From assembly GCA_964344175.1 (NCBI GenBank), contig CAYFMI010000011.1:1-63376 (forward strand): DNA of 63,376 nucleotides, given 5' to 3'. The notes under the pieces are model-generated. The model was not told the DNA's origin and searched no databases. It saw only the letters and a list, made by a program, of their open reading frames with translations. Of this stretch, positions 24,378-33,634 are shown piece by piece. Within the stretch, counting starts at the first letter, position 1; every line of letters starts with the position of its first letter. A program made the translations under genes and the position numbers. The stretch is from NIOZ-UU35 sp964344175. Its GTDB lineage: Bacteria; Chloroflexota; Anaerolineae; Anaerolineales; UBA11858.

Positions 24378-26382
24378 GCTAAAAGAACTTTTACAACAAT
24401 CTTTCCATCCAAATACACTGCCGCAAAATGGTGCGATCGTGCTTATTTGGAGTATATTATGGTTTGCATCAGGGATCCCTTTCCTGAGCGCGTATCCGTG
24501 GGTTCGCTTTAGCCTGGCGTTGCTGGCTTTCATCTACCCGGGTTTTCGCTTGCAAACCATCTTCAATCACCAACCGCTTACAAAATGGGCCGGTCATCTG
24601 AGCAATGGCTTCCTGGCATCCATTTTTTTAACCGGGGTATTGGGTGCAACAGCCCGTTTATTCCAGCTTTCGTTTGAGTATGTTCTTTGGGGGTTATACC
24701 TGGCCGGACTATTGATTTCACTACTATGCGGTGAACTTCCCCCCCTCAAATCTCCAGGGCAGAAATTCAATGCCATCACCATTGCCCTGGCGCTGATCCC
24801 GGTAGGCGCAGCCATCCTTGCAGCCAACATTGCCATTCCAGCGCGCATCTTCGAGGACGATTTCACCTACAATGCCCTACTGAATTACTATCAATTTGCC
24901 GAGCAATATGATTTCCAATTCATGCAAGGGTTGGAACAACTCGAAATCACTCGTTTTTGGCTGGCTTACTGGCCGCTAGTTGAGGCCGTACTCGCCCACC
25001 TCAGCGGGCTGCACGGGCTGTTGATTACCGGCATTTATTTAGCGCCCGCGCTGGTGGGCCTCTCACTCATCGGGGTTTACGCGCTGGGACGCGCTTTGAC
25101 ATTCAGCCATCCTATCGCTCTACTGGCTACTGTTCTCCAAACTGCCAGCCTGATCCGCCTGACCAACAAAAACCAGGCCGGACTGGTATTCTTCGACCAA
25201 CTCATCGAAGATAAAGCTGTGGCGGCTTTTGTCCTTGTTCCCATCGTGATTCGCCTAACCATAGCATTCACCGAGCAGCCTCGCCGTCGGCGCCTCGCCC
25301 TACTTTTCGTCGGCGCAATTGGCTTGATGTTCACACATCCGATCATCTTGGGGATGACGGCCCTGGTTGCCGCAGTTTATAGCGCGCTCAACTTCCTGGT
25401 AACCCGCAAGATAAGCGTCTCGTTGCTAGCGATTCTCCCATTTGGGTTGGCTCTGATCTTCCCGGTGATCCTACGCTTTGGAGAAGCAGAAGAGCGTTAT
25501 ATGTTCTCTGTGGAAGAAGCCCTCGAAAGCGGGCGGGATAACAAACTTAGCCCTGGCAGACTCCAGGTACTCGAAGATGAACGCTTTTACGGAATTGACC
25601 CCAGTTTGGTTTCTGGCTTGCCCTACGAGCTCAGTCTTCTTGCCGGTATGTTGAGTCTCTTGCTCTTGAAAAAGGATCCCGCCGCGCGTTACACGGTATC
25701 GGCATTGACCGTATTAGGGATCAGCATCTTCCCCTACACCGGATGGATGATCGGCCTGGGGACATCCACGTTTCAATTATGGCGTTTGACCTGGATGACG
25801 CCCCTGGGAATCATCCTTGCTACCCTCGTTAATATCGGCATAAAAGCCATATCCCCCCGTATGGAACGATGGAAACAAATCAGAATTACCCAAGACGTTT
25901 TGGAATGGTCACTCTCCGCTGCTTTGCAGATCACCCTTGTAATCGGGATGCTCTATATCCTGCCCTGGGCTAAGGGCAACTTGAAATTTGGCATCACCAA
26001 ACCCGGCACGGTGCTTTATTATCAAGATTACATTGAACTTAATGCTTTTCTCAATACTCTGGAGCAAAATGGGGAGTTCATTATCGGCGGACCAGACCGC
26101 CCCACCAATGACATCATCCCCAGCCTGACCTACCAACTGCGCCTGATTTCCTTTCGGGATGAGCGCGGCGGCAAGGCTGCCGATCTTTATACGGCTCTCA
26201 TCGGCCCAGATACATCCCCCAGCGAGCGGCACCAACTTTTCCAAGAAAATGAAATTCGCTATCTGGTCATCCGCGATGAACCGGACTGGCTATTCGACTG
26301 GATATCGTCAAATTTGCCAAATTTCGAACTTCTCTTTCAAACCAAGAAATTAAGCGTGTTCGAGTTTCACCCGATCAAATAA
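24370..26382 (+). CDS. Large polytopic membrane protein, GT39-like
   Basis: 670-residue membrane protein with roughly 12 predicted helices. The first outer loop carries ARIFEDDFTYNALLNYY, with acidic residues placed like the catalytic Asp of GT-C/GT39 (PMT, ArnT) glycosyltransferases; a soluble region of about 120 residues ends the protein. It may transfer a polyprenol-linked sugar, matching the GT2 upstream. The start is set at the second ATG (24370), overlapping the acetyltransferase by 8 bp; ATG 24361 is also in frame. No closer family is recognised. Confidence 0.62.
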   Translation: MNRLKELLQQSFHPNTLPQNGAIVLIWSILWFASGIPFLSAYPWVRFSLALLAFIYPGFRLQTIFNHQPLTKWAGHLSNGFLASIFLTGVLGATARLFQLSFEYVLWGLYLAGLLISLLCGELPPLKSPGQKFNAITIALALIPVGAAILAANIAIPARIFEDDFTYNALLNYYQFAEQYDFQFMQGLEQLEITRFWLAYWPLVEAVLAHLSGLHGLLITGIYLAPALVGLSLIGVYALGRALTFSHPIALLATVLQTASLIRLTNKNQAGLVFFDQLIEDKAVAAFVLVPIVIRLTIAFTEQPRRRRLALLFVGAIGLMFTHPIILGMTALVAAVYSALNFLVTRKISVSLLAILPFGLALIFPVILRFGEAEERYMFSVEEALESGRDNKLSPGRLQVLEDERFYGIDPSLVSGLPYELSLLAGMLSLLLLKKDPAARYTVSALTVLGISIFPYTGWMIGLGTSTFQLWRLTWMTPLGIILATLVNIGIKAISPRMERWKQIRITQDVLEWSLSAALQITLVIGMLYILPWAKGNLKFGITKPGTVLYYQDYIELNAFLNTLEQNGEFIIGGPDRPTNDIIPSLTYQLRLISFRDERGGKAADLYTALIGPDTSPSERHQLFQENEIRYLVIRDEPDWLFDWISSNLPNFELLFQTKKLSVFEFHPIK

Positions 26383-26394
26383 AAGCCTTTTAGC

Positions 26395-28131
26395 ATGTCT
26401 CGACTTTCGTCTTACACACAAGCCATTAGCGATTTTCGTGAAGCGCGCCGCAAAGCCGCCCTGCAAAATATCATGGCGCGCATTACCGGAAAATCGATCG
26501 AATTGCTTTCCTACGAAGATGTGCGCAAAAATCTGCGCGCCTTAGAAAGCGGCAAGACAGAATTGCGCGATATTCCCCTAGATGCCATCATCGGCAGTGT
26601 GGGGCGATACACCGATTTCACACGCAATTTCTTACCCAAGCACGATAGCGATCAGCAACGCTGGGCCAACGTGATGAGTAAGGCCACCGATTTGATCGGC
26701 CTCCCCCCAATCGAAGTCTATCAACTTGGGGCGGCCTATTTCGTCCTCGATGGTAATCACCGCGTGTCTGTTGCCCGTCAACTTGGCGCGACATCAATCC
26801 AGGCCTATGTCACCGAAGTTCGCAGCCGGGTCAGTATCTCTCCGGACATACAACCCGACGATCTGATTATCAAAGCCGAGCAAACGCAATTTTTAGAGCA
26901 AACCCAATTGGATCATCAACGGCCCGACGCCGATCTCACCGTCACAAATCCAGGTCAGTACCCCATCTTACTTGAACACATCGCCATGCATCAATTCTTT
27001 ATGGGGATCGACGAACAGCGCGACATCACCTACGCCGAAGCGGTCTCGCACTGGTATGATGTGGTATATAAACCGGTTGTCCAAATTATTCGCGAGAGGG
27101 GCATTTTGCGGAATTTCCCCAATCGAACGGAGACGGACCTTTATTTATGGATTTCTCGCCATCAGGCTGAACTCGAGGAAGCATTGGGCTGGCACATCGC
27201 TACCCAGGCTGCTGCTGCAGACCTGAAAATGCGCTTCAGCCCCGAGCTTTCTACCGCGATCACCCGACTGACATCACGAATCGTCGATATTGTTACGCCC
27301 GATCCCTTAGAACCCGGCCCTCCTCCCGGAAGTTGGCGCGAGACAACAATCGATCAGCGCAGAGAAGACCGACTCTTCGCGAATATTTTGGTAACAGTTC
27401 GTACAGAAGAGGATTGGGCTGCGCTAGATCAGGCCATTCGCATTGCTCATCGCGAAGTAGGTCACATTCAGGGGTTACACATCGTCAAATACAAGCGGGA
27501 TATCGGCTCAAGTAAAAGCCAGGCTTTGTCTGCAAAATTTGAGCAGCGCTGCCGGTTGGCGAACCTGCATGGGCACTTTGCCATAGAAACCGGCTCCATT
27601 GCCCGGGTAATTTGTGACCGTTCACGTTGGACCGATTTAATTGTCAGCAAGTTAAACTTTCCGCCGGGCGATCACCCCCTGGCGCGTTTTTCGTCTGGTT
27701 TTCGCACCATGTTGCGTCGCTGCCCACGACCGATTCTTATTGTGCCATCTGCACCTACCGACCTGAATCACGCGCTATTGGCCTACAATGGCACCCCCAA
27801 AGCCGATGAAGCGCTTTACTTATCTGCTTATCTGGCTGCTAAATGGAAAATTCGATTGTCTGTTTTAGTCATTGAACATCATGAAACTGATGCAGAAATT
27901 CTTCTTGACCAGGCACGCAATTATCTAGAATCTCATCAAATTGAGGCCGCGTATCGGCTTCATGGAACCGGTCACCGCAGCGACATTATTTTAGAAATCG
28001 CCCAAAACGAGAATTGTGATTTTATCTTGATGGGTGGATATAAAGCAAGCCCGATGGTTGAAATTGTTTTAGGCAGTGTTGTAGACGAAGTTCTCCGAAA
28101 GTCTCATCTCCCCCTGTTAATTTGTCGCTAA
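26395..28131 (+). CDS. ParB/sulfiredoxin-like domain fused to tandem universal-stress domains (copy 2)
   Basis: 578-residue paralog of the protein at 19222, with the same order: N-terminal helix region (AISDFREARRKAALQNIMARI), SVGRYTDFTRNFLP, YFVLDGNHRVSVARQLGA, the HWYDVVYKPVVQII and RTETDLYLWISRHQAE region, then two USP-like domains ending FILMGGYKASPMVEIVLGS and LLICR. Conservation is strongest in the DGNHR and WYxxVYxPV regions, so those are likely the working parts. It starts 12 nt after the membrane-protein gene and so is probably in the same transcript. Confidence 0.7.
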   Translation: MSRLSSYTQAISDFREARRKAALQNIMARITGKSIELLSYEDVRKNLRALESGKTELRDIPLDAIIGSVGRYTDFTRNFLPKHDSDQQRWANVMSKATDLIGLPPIEVYQLGAAYFVLDGNHRVSVARQLGATSIQAYVTEVRSRVSISPDIQPDDLIIKAEQTQFLEQTQLDHQRPDADLTVTNPGQYPILLEHIAMHQFFMGIDEQRDITYAEAVSHWYDVVYKPVVQIIRERGILRNFPNRTETDLYLWISRHQAELEEALGWHIATQAAAADLKMRFSPELSTAITRLTSRIVDIVTPDPLEPGPPPGSWRETTIDQRREDRLFANILVTVRTEEDWAALDQAIRIAHREVGHIQGLHIVKYKRDIGSSKSQALSAKFEQRCRLANLHGHFAIETGSIARVICDRSRWTDLIVSKLNFPPGDHPLARFSSGFRTMLRRCPRPILIVPSAPTDLNHALLAYNGTPKADEALYLSAYLAAKWKIRLSVLVIEHHETDAEILLDQARNYLESHQIEAAYRLHGTGHRSDIILEIAQNENCDFILMGGYKASPMVEIVLGSVVDEVLRKSHLPLLICR

Positions 28132-28163
28132 ACCACAGATATAGCATTCAATGGCCTAATGTC

Positions 28164-28796
28164 TTATTCCCAAATCATCTTCGTTTCGCGGCATCCGTAA
28201 GTATTGATGACCTGTGTCCGGTGAAAATGTGTTTCGGTGACCGTATCTGAGCGATAGACGTGAATATGTCCATGGAAATGGTAACGTGGTTGGAATACCG
28301 ACAATAACCACCGAAATGCCTTGATGCCCCGATGCGCGCGATCCGACTTATCATGAATCCCCCAGGGGGGTGCGTGGGAAATGAAAACATCAATGAAGCG
28401 CCCGTGGCGCAACCGATTGTACATGAATTTGGGCGTAAGTGACCACACATGACGCCACATTTCACTCTGCGTATATTGAAATTGACCGCGGCTTTTATAG
28501 CGGACACTTCCTTCGACACCTGCCATCAATATCCCATTAAAGTTATACGTCCGGCGATGTAGATCAATGCCACCATGCGGATATTTACGATTGATCCCAT
28601 CCCCATATTCGATCACCGGGTCATGATTGCCGCGCACAAAAAATAACGGAATATCCAACATGCTGATGATATATTCTTGATAATAGTAAGGGAGATCGCC
28701 ACAGGCGATTACAAATTCAGCATGCTTATATTTTTCGCGAATACTTGGACTATAGATATATGGGATGATAACGTCACTAACGGAAAGAAGATTCAC
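28164..28796 (-). CDS. Calcineurin-like metallophosphoesterase
   Basis: 210-residue phosphoesterase. Motifs present are CGDLPYYYQEY, VRGNHDP, FISHAPPWG and FHGHIHVYR. The first motif, normally D-x-H, reads SVSDVIIPYIYS: Asp is present but the His is replaced, as in a subgroup of uncharacterised bacterial members. The GTG start is the only reasonable one. It diverges from the LacI gene with about 190 bp between. Substrate unknown. Confidence 0.78.
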   Translation of the reverse strand: MNLLSVSDVIIPYIYSPSIREKYKHAEFVIACGDLPYYYQEYIISMLDIPLFFVRGNHDPVIEYGDGINRKYPHGGIDLHRRTYNFNGILMAGVEGSVRYKSRGQFQYTQSEMWRHVWSLTPKFMYNRLRHGRFIDVFISHAPPWGIHDKSDRAHRGIKAFRWLLSVFQPRYHFHGHIHVYRSDTVTETHFHRTQVINTYGCRETKMIWE

Positions 28797-28914
28797 AAAG
28801 CCTGGCCTTATCCAATATCTGGGAAAACACTCCCCAGCTTATACCCGCTTTGATCTATCTTGTCAACAATATGGGATTAAATCACTCGAAAATGGGATTT
28901 TTGACCCCATTATA

Positions 28915-28943
28915 TTGACAGCGAATTAAAGATATGTTAACTT
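28915..28943 (+). promoter_or_regulatory. Promoter of the LacI gene
   Basis: Perfect -35 TTGACA (28915-28920), 17-bp spacer, weak -10 TAACTT (28938-28943). The predicted start (28950) directly abuts the operator palindrome. Confidence 0.45.
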
Positions 28944-28951
28944 TGTAGTCT

Positions 28952-28965
28952 TGGAACCGGTTCCA
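28952..28965. promoter_or_regulatory. LacI-family operator palindrome
   Basis: TGGAACCGGTTCCA is a perfect 14-bp palindrome with the central CG pair typical of LacI/GalR operators. It lies 22 bp before the ATG of the lacI-type gene and just after its predicted start site, which suggests autorepression. I saw no second copy ahead of the permease genes. Confidence 0.65.
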
Positions 28966-28987
28966 GTCAATCAGGAATTTGAGAAGA

Positions 28988-30004
28988 ATGCCGCCCACAA
29001 TTCGGGATGTTGCCAAGCACGCCAACGTAGGCATTGCCACTGTCTCTCGTGTACTTAACGACAATCCGTCTGTCAGTGACGAAACGCGAAGCGCGGTTTT
29101 GGCAGCCATAGAAGAATTAGATTACACTCCTAATCCCATTGCCCGCCAGCTTTCTACCGGGCGCACATTAACCATTGGGGTTGTACTTCCTTATCTCACG
29201 CTCCCATCGTATGTAGAACGCCTTAGGGGTGTCCAACATGCCTTAGCAGAAACTGAGTACCACATGGTGCTATTCAGCGTTGGCAGCCCAGAAGAACGCG
29301 ATGCATATTTCAAGGATCTATCACGCAACAACCTTGTGGATGGCATTCTGATTATTTCGCTTCCCCCGAACGATGCCCAGGCCGAACGATTTGCGAGTAC
29401 CGATATTCCAACGGTGCTTATTGATGCGTACCACCCTCAGGTCAGCAGTGTGCTGACAGATGATGTCAAAGGCGGTAAATTAGCAACCGAATTCCTGGCA
29501 GATCTTGGACATACAAAAATTGCCTTTCTAAGCGATGTGCTGGATACTCCTTTCCATCCTTCTTCACGCTATCGTTATCAAGGGTACCGCCATGTGCTAG
29601 ATCAACGGAATATCCCCTATCATCAAGATTACCTCATTTCAGGAGAAAGAGGCCGCGCGAACGCCCACAATATGGCCCAAAAGTTACTTACTCTCACCGA
29701 ACCCCCCAGCGCGATTTTTGCAGGCAATGACACCCAGGCTATTGGTGTATTGGATGCTGCTAGCGAACTGGGAATTACTGTTCCTGATGAATTATCGGTA
29801 ATTGGTTTCGATGGGATTCGGGATGCTGAATATACGAATCTTACAACGATAGATCAACACTTGTTTGCTTCCGGTGTTGAGGGCGTGCAGGTGTTACTCG
29901 AAGCCCTTGAAACAAAGTTTGATGTCCCTAAACTGGTCAGGCTCTCCCTCGAGTTGGTTATTCGCGGTACAACTCAGACGCATTCAGAAAAACAGCAAAT
30001 ATGA
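28988..30004 (+). CDS. LacI-family transcriptional repressor
   Basis: 338-residue regulator. The N-terminal helix-turn-helix and hinge helix are TIRDVAKHANVGIATVSRVLND and NPIARQLSTGRT (seen as two adjoining blocks); the periplasmic-binding-type sugar domain spans about 60-330, with FAGNDTQAIGVLDAA and LSVIGFDG near its end. It probably senses a sugar handled by the adjacent kinase and hydrolases. The ATG at 28988 is chosen over an in-frame TTG at 28979. The stop overlaps the kinase start (ATGA), so the two are coupled. Confidence 0.9.
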   Translation: MPPTIRDVAKHANVGIATVSRVLNDNPSVSDETRSAVLAAIEELDYTPNPIARQLSTGRTLTIGVVLPYLTLPSYVERLRGVQHALAETEYHMVLFSVGSPEERDAYFKDLSRNNLVDGILIISLPPNDAQAERFASTDIPTVLIDAYHPQVSSVLTDDVKGGKLATEFLADLGHTKIAFLSDVLDTPFHPSSRYRYQGYRHVLDQRNIPYHQDYLISGERGRANAHNMAQKLLTLTEPPSAIFAGNDTQAIGVLDAASELGITVPDELSVIGFDGIRDAEYTNLTTIDQHLFASGVEGVQVLLEALETKFDVPKLVRLSLELVIRGTTQTHSEKQQI

Positions 30005-30975
30005 AAAAATCATCACACCCATCCTTTGATTTCATCTCCATCGGAGAGACCCTCATCGACTTGATTTCTTGCGATGAGGTCGATACACTGCTGGATGCCG
30101 ATTGCTTCCAACGCTTTGTGGGCGGTCAACCCACAAATTTGGCGCGCAATATGGCTCTTTTGGGGAACAATACCGCACTTGGCGCGTGCGTTGGCGATGA
30201 TTTCTTTGGGCACTACATCAGAGAGCAACTCGCCATGATGGGGGTACACACCGAATTCATTCAAACAACGAACAACGCCCCCACTTCAGCCGTGCCTGTT
30301 ACCCGCACGCAAGGAGGCACACCAGGTTTCATGATCTACCGGGGCGCCGACTCCTTTATTGAACCACAAGCCAACCTGCTTGATGCAGTCGCTCACGCTC
30401 GGGCGATTCACACTTCGGCATTTGCACTCAGCCGCGAGCCAGCCCGTTCAACCATCCTCAAGGCTTTTAAAACAGCTCATAAGAAAAAAGCCTGTATCTC
30501 GCTGGATCCAAATTATCATCCATCGATCTGGCCTGATATTCCGAACTTCATATCGGTTCTACGGAAAGCCTATCGCTTCGTGGATATTACCAAACCATCG
30601 CTAGATGATTGTTTGAGAATTTTTGCGACGGAACTTCACCCCCGCGAATATGCTCGCCGGTTCCTAGAGTGGGGCGCAAAAATTGTGGTTATCACGCTGG
30701 GTTCGGAGGGTGTATTTCTCGCCACTGCGACAGGAGATCAGTATACCTTATATGCCAATGAGATTAATGTTACCGACGTAACCGGTGCGGGCGATGCATT
30801 TTGGGCGGGTTTTATCAACGCCACCCTGGAGGGCAAGCCCCCCATCGAAGCAGCACGCTTAGGTCAAGCGCTTGCTGAGACTAAAATTGAAACCGTTGGC
30901 CCCCTTCAGCAGGCCCCCGACCGCGGACGGCTTGAAGAAAAAGCGCAGCGAATTGAATATCGAAAACAGCCCTAA
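30001..30975 (+). CDS. PfkB-family carbohydrate kinase, fructokinase-like
   Basis: 324-residue ribokinase-fold sugar kinase. The N-terminal substrate motif is GGQPTNLARNMALLG; the C-terminal PfkB signature VTDVTGAGDAFWAGF holds the catalytic Asp and anion hole. It is most like fructokinases (FISIGETLIDLI start), so fructose to fructose-6-phosphate is the best guess; this fits sucrose- or oligosaccharide-processing neighbours. Co-transcribed with the LacI gene and followed by a terminator. Confidence 0.85.
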   Translation: MKKSSHPSFDFISIGETLIDLISCDEVDTLLDADCFQRFVGGQPTNLARNMALLGNNTALGACVGDDFFGHYIREQLAMMGVHTEFIQTTNNAPTSAVPVTRTQGGTPGFMIYRGADSFIEPQANLLDAVAHARAIHTSAFALSREPARSTILKAFKTAHKKKACISLDPNYHPSIWPDIPNFISVLRKAYRFVDITKPSLDDCLRIFATELHPREYARRFLEWGAKIVVITLGSEGVFLATATGDQYTLYANEINVTDVTGAGDAFWAGFINATLEGKPPIEAARLGQALAETKIETVGPLQQAPDRGRLEEKAQRIEYRKQP

Positions 30976-30994
30976 CCGTTATAAGGGCTGTTTT
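30963..30994 (+). terminator. Terminator after the kinase gene
   Basis: Eleven-bp stem AAAACAGCCCT (30963-30973) with AGGGCTGTTTT (30984-30994), ending in T4. It includes the kinase stop codon. Confidence 0.75.
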
Positions 30995-31075
30995 GTTATT
31001 GAATACGATATCGGCATTTCCCAGAAACTGCCTTGAGAATTTCCCTACACGGGATACTCAAAAACCCGCTGCTTT

Positions 31076-31106
31076 TTGGTAACTCGTGAAAAAGAAAGGA
31101 TATAAT
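31076..31106 (+). promoter_or_regulatory. Possible promoter of the permease operon
   Basis: Perfect -10 TATAAT (31101-31106); the best -35 is TTGGTA (31076-31081) at a long 19-bp spacing. The following 112-nt leader shows no riboswitch or operator I can recognise. The ribosome site AGGAG (31211-31215) precedes ATG 31225. Confidence 0.4.
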
Positions 31107-31224
31107 CATAGGGATACGCATTGCATCGAAAATTTACCCGGAAGGTAAGGATTTTCAAGCGGCAAGCGCGAAACCCCTAGATCACCCAGAAAGCAAGCAG
31201 CACTTACGATAGGAGAAGACCAAT

Positions 31225-32418
31225 ATGCACCCAACATCTGGAAAAGAGGCTCAAATTAGCGGACCACTCGAATGGCTGGCTACAAACATTGGGCGAATAC
31301 TACTCTCGCTGGTCATTCCTGCGACCACATTCGCTGTCTTGATCGTAGGTTTCCGCTGGCTGCGAGACACGATTCCCAGCAGCATGACTGAGAAGGCAGT
31401 AGTTTCTCTGGTGGCAATTGTTTGGGGTGTTGGCGGCGCGGCGATATTATATGTTGTCTCAAACTGGTTCGTCGAGAAATTATCGCCAAAGTGGGTCAAG
31501 CGACTACAACCGTTTATCTTTGTCGGGCCGGCTATCGCTATCTTGGCCTGGTATTTAGCGTTGCCCACTTTCCGAAGTTTTTGGATCAGCCTATTCGACC
31601 GTTCGGGACCTGCGGATGTTTCTTTTGGATTGCTCTTCTCAGCGCCCCAAGAGTATCTCACCAAATTGTCGGAGAACTTTGTCGGATTAAGCAACTACGT
31701 TTCCGTTTTTACGGAACGCACAATGACATTAGCTTTCCGCAACAATTTACTTTGGATCCTTTTTGGGGCAACCCTGGCGGTGATTTTTGGATTGATGGTT
31801 GCCGTGTTAGCGGATCGCAGCCGATTTGAGACCATCGCAAAATCGATGATCTTTCTCCCAATGGCAATTTCAATGGTAGGAGCGGGCGTCATTTGGAACT
31901 TCATCTACGAGGTCAAAGATGTCGCCGACCCTCAGATTGGGTTACTCAACGCAATTTGGGTTGGCCTCGGCAATGACCCCCAGGCCTGGACGGCACTCAA
32001 CCAACCCTGGAATAATATTTTCCTGATTATCATCATGATTTGGCTGCAAACCGGCTACGCCATGGTGATCTTCTCAGCCGCCATCAAAGGGATTCCGGAA
32101 GAACTACTCGAAGCAGCCCGGGTTGATGGCGCTACCGAACCCCAAATCTTCTTCCGCATTATGATCCCTTATATTTCAGGGACAATCATCACCGTAAGTA
32201 CTACCATCATCATCTTCACCCTAAAAATATTCGATATTGTGATGGTAATGACGGGCGGGCAATTTGGCTCCCATGTGATTGCCACCCAGTTCTATCGTCA
32301 AGCGTTCACAAATAATAACAAGGGTCTGGCAGCAGCCATCGCGATTGTTTTGCTGGTAGCTGTCGTACCCGTCATGATCTACAATCTCCGTCAATTTGCA
32401 GAAGAGGAGGCCTTCTAA
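31225..32418 (+). CDS. Sugar ABC transporter permease, AglF-type
   Basis: 397-residue inner-membrane permease of the MalF/AglF group, with about eight helices and an extended N-terminal part. The cytoplasmic EAA loop that docks the ATPase reads EELLEAARVDGATEPQIFFRIMIP. The closest group is alpha-glucoside (sucrose, maltose, trehalose) permeases, in keeping with the GH13 and GH65 genes downstream. Its stop overlaps the next permease start. Notably neither a solute-binding protein nor an ATPase gene is beside it; they must be encoded elsewhere. Confidence 0.88.
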   Translation: MHPTSGKEAQISGPLEWLATNIGRILLSLVIPATTFAVLIVGFRWLRDTIPSSMTEKAVVSLVAIVWGVGGAAILYVVSNWFVEKLSPKWVKRLQPFIFVGPAIAILAWYLALPTFRSFWISLFDRSGPADVSFGLLFSAPQEYLTKLSENFVGLSNYVSVFTERTMTLAFRNNLLWILFGATLAVIFGLMVAVLADRSRFETIAKSMIFLPMAISMVGAGVIWNFIYEVKDVADPQIGLLNAIWVGLGNDPQAWTALNQPWNNIFLIIIMIWLQTGYAMVIFSAAIKGIPEELLEAARVDGATEPQIFFRIMIPYISGTIITVSTTIIIFTLKIFDIVMVMTGGQFGSHVIATQFYRQAFTNNNKGLAAAIAIVLLVAVVPVMIYNLRQFAEEEAF

Positions 32419-33530
32419 TGAGCAGCCAAGCGAAAAGTTTTGCTCGCAAAAAACTCTTGGGCGATATCGTGGTCAATGGCGTCCTGTTTCTATTGGTATT
32501 TATTTGGACCATACCAACATTTGGGTTACTGGTTTCTTCGTTCCGCACACGCTTCGATATTCAAACCTCTGGCTGGTGGTGGATCCTCCCCCATCGCGAA
32601 TGGGTCACGATTGAAGAAATTGAACCGGGTGATGATCTCGACCGCGACGGTGTGATGGAATTTGCCGGAGCCAGTGGCACATTCGAAGAGTTAAGAGAAG
32701 GAATTTCAACTCCGGATGGGCGAAAAGTAACCTGGGTTGGCAATAAACGCCTCGGTACCATTGAAATTCAGGAGCGCAAATGGACCATGCGCACAGATTT
32801 TACGACCGAAAATTATGGACAAGTGCTGGCCGGAAAAACCTATGAAATCCAGGCCGCTGATGGCAGTGTCCGAACGGTTCAAGGGGATAATTTCACCGGA
32901 GCTTTCTTGAACAGCCTGACCGTTGCAGTTCCGGCAACCGTGATTCCGATTCTCATTGCTGCGTTTGCCGCCTATGGCTTTGCCTGGATGAATTTTCCAG
33001 GGCGAAGATTTCTCTTTGTCTCGGTTGTTGCCCTGCTGGTCGTGCCGCTTCAGATCGCTCTCGTCCCCATCCTGCGCGACTATGTTAAACTGGATCTCAA
33101 TGGCACTTTCCTGGCCGTCTGGCTGGCGCATACCGGCTTTGGGCTGCCGCTTGCAACCTATCTCTTGTTCAACTATATGCGCGGTCTGCCACGTGATATT
33201 CTCGAATCGGCCTTCATTGACGGCGCATCTCACTTCACCATTTTCACCAGACTAATTCTGCCGCTTTCTGTGCCCGCCCTGGCATCCTTCGCCATCTTCC
33301 AATTCTTGTGGGTGTGGAATGACTATCTGGTTGCATTGGTCTTCATCGGAGCGAAACCCGATGTTCAAGTGCTGACCATGCGCATCGCAGAGATGGTCGG
33401 CTCGCGCGGCTCCGATTGGCATCTGCTCACAGCAGGTGCATTCATCTCCATGTTGCTGCCGTTGATTGTCTTCTTCTCTTTGCAACGCTTCTTTGTGCGC
33501 GGATTGCTGGCTGGCTCTGTGAAAGGATAG
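32418..33530 (+). CDS. Sugar ABC transporter permease, AglG-type
   Basis: 370-residue partner permease (MalG/AglG group), six helices, with EAA loop RDILESAFIDGASHFTIFTRLILP. Between helices 1 and 2 is an outward loop of about 115 residues, as in other AglG proteins; within it, DDLDRDGVMEF resembles an EF-hand-type calcium loop. The ATG overlaps the stop of the first permease by 1 nt. A hairpin follows at 33558-33596. Confidence 0.88.
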   Translation: MSSQAKSFARKKLLGDIVVNGVLFLLVFIWTIPTFGLLVSSFRTRFDIQTSGWWWILPHREWVTIEEIEPGDDLDRDGVMEFAGASGTFEELREGISTPDGRKVTWVGNKRLGTIEIQERKWTMRTDFTTENYGQVLAGKTYEIQAADGSVRTVQGDNFTGAFLNSLTVAVPATVIPILIAAFAAYGFAWMNFPGRRFLFVSVVALLVVPLQIALVPILRDYVKLDLNGTFLAVWLAHTGFGLPLATYLLFNYMRGLPRDILESAFIDGASHFTIFTRLILPLSVPALASFAIFQFLWVWNDYLVALVFIGAKPDVQVLTMRIAEMVGSRGSDWHLLTAGAFISMLLPLIVFFSLQRFFVRGLLAGSVKG

Positions 33531-33557
33531 CCGCGTCACAACGACCTAAAAAACCAA

Positions 33558-33596
33558 AAGCCCTGGTACCCGGAGATCATTTGAGTACCGGGGCTT
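33558..33596 (+). terminator. Hairpin after the permease genes
   Basis: Twelve-pair stem AAGCCCTGGTAC / GTACCGGGGCTT (one G-U) with a 15-nt loop. It lacks a solid U run, so it may be a weak terminator or a processing hairpin. Confidence 0.5.
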
Positions 33597-33634
33597 CTTA
33601 GTGAAACAAAACCCCACCTGGTTACTTTCGATCT

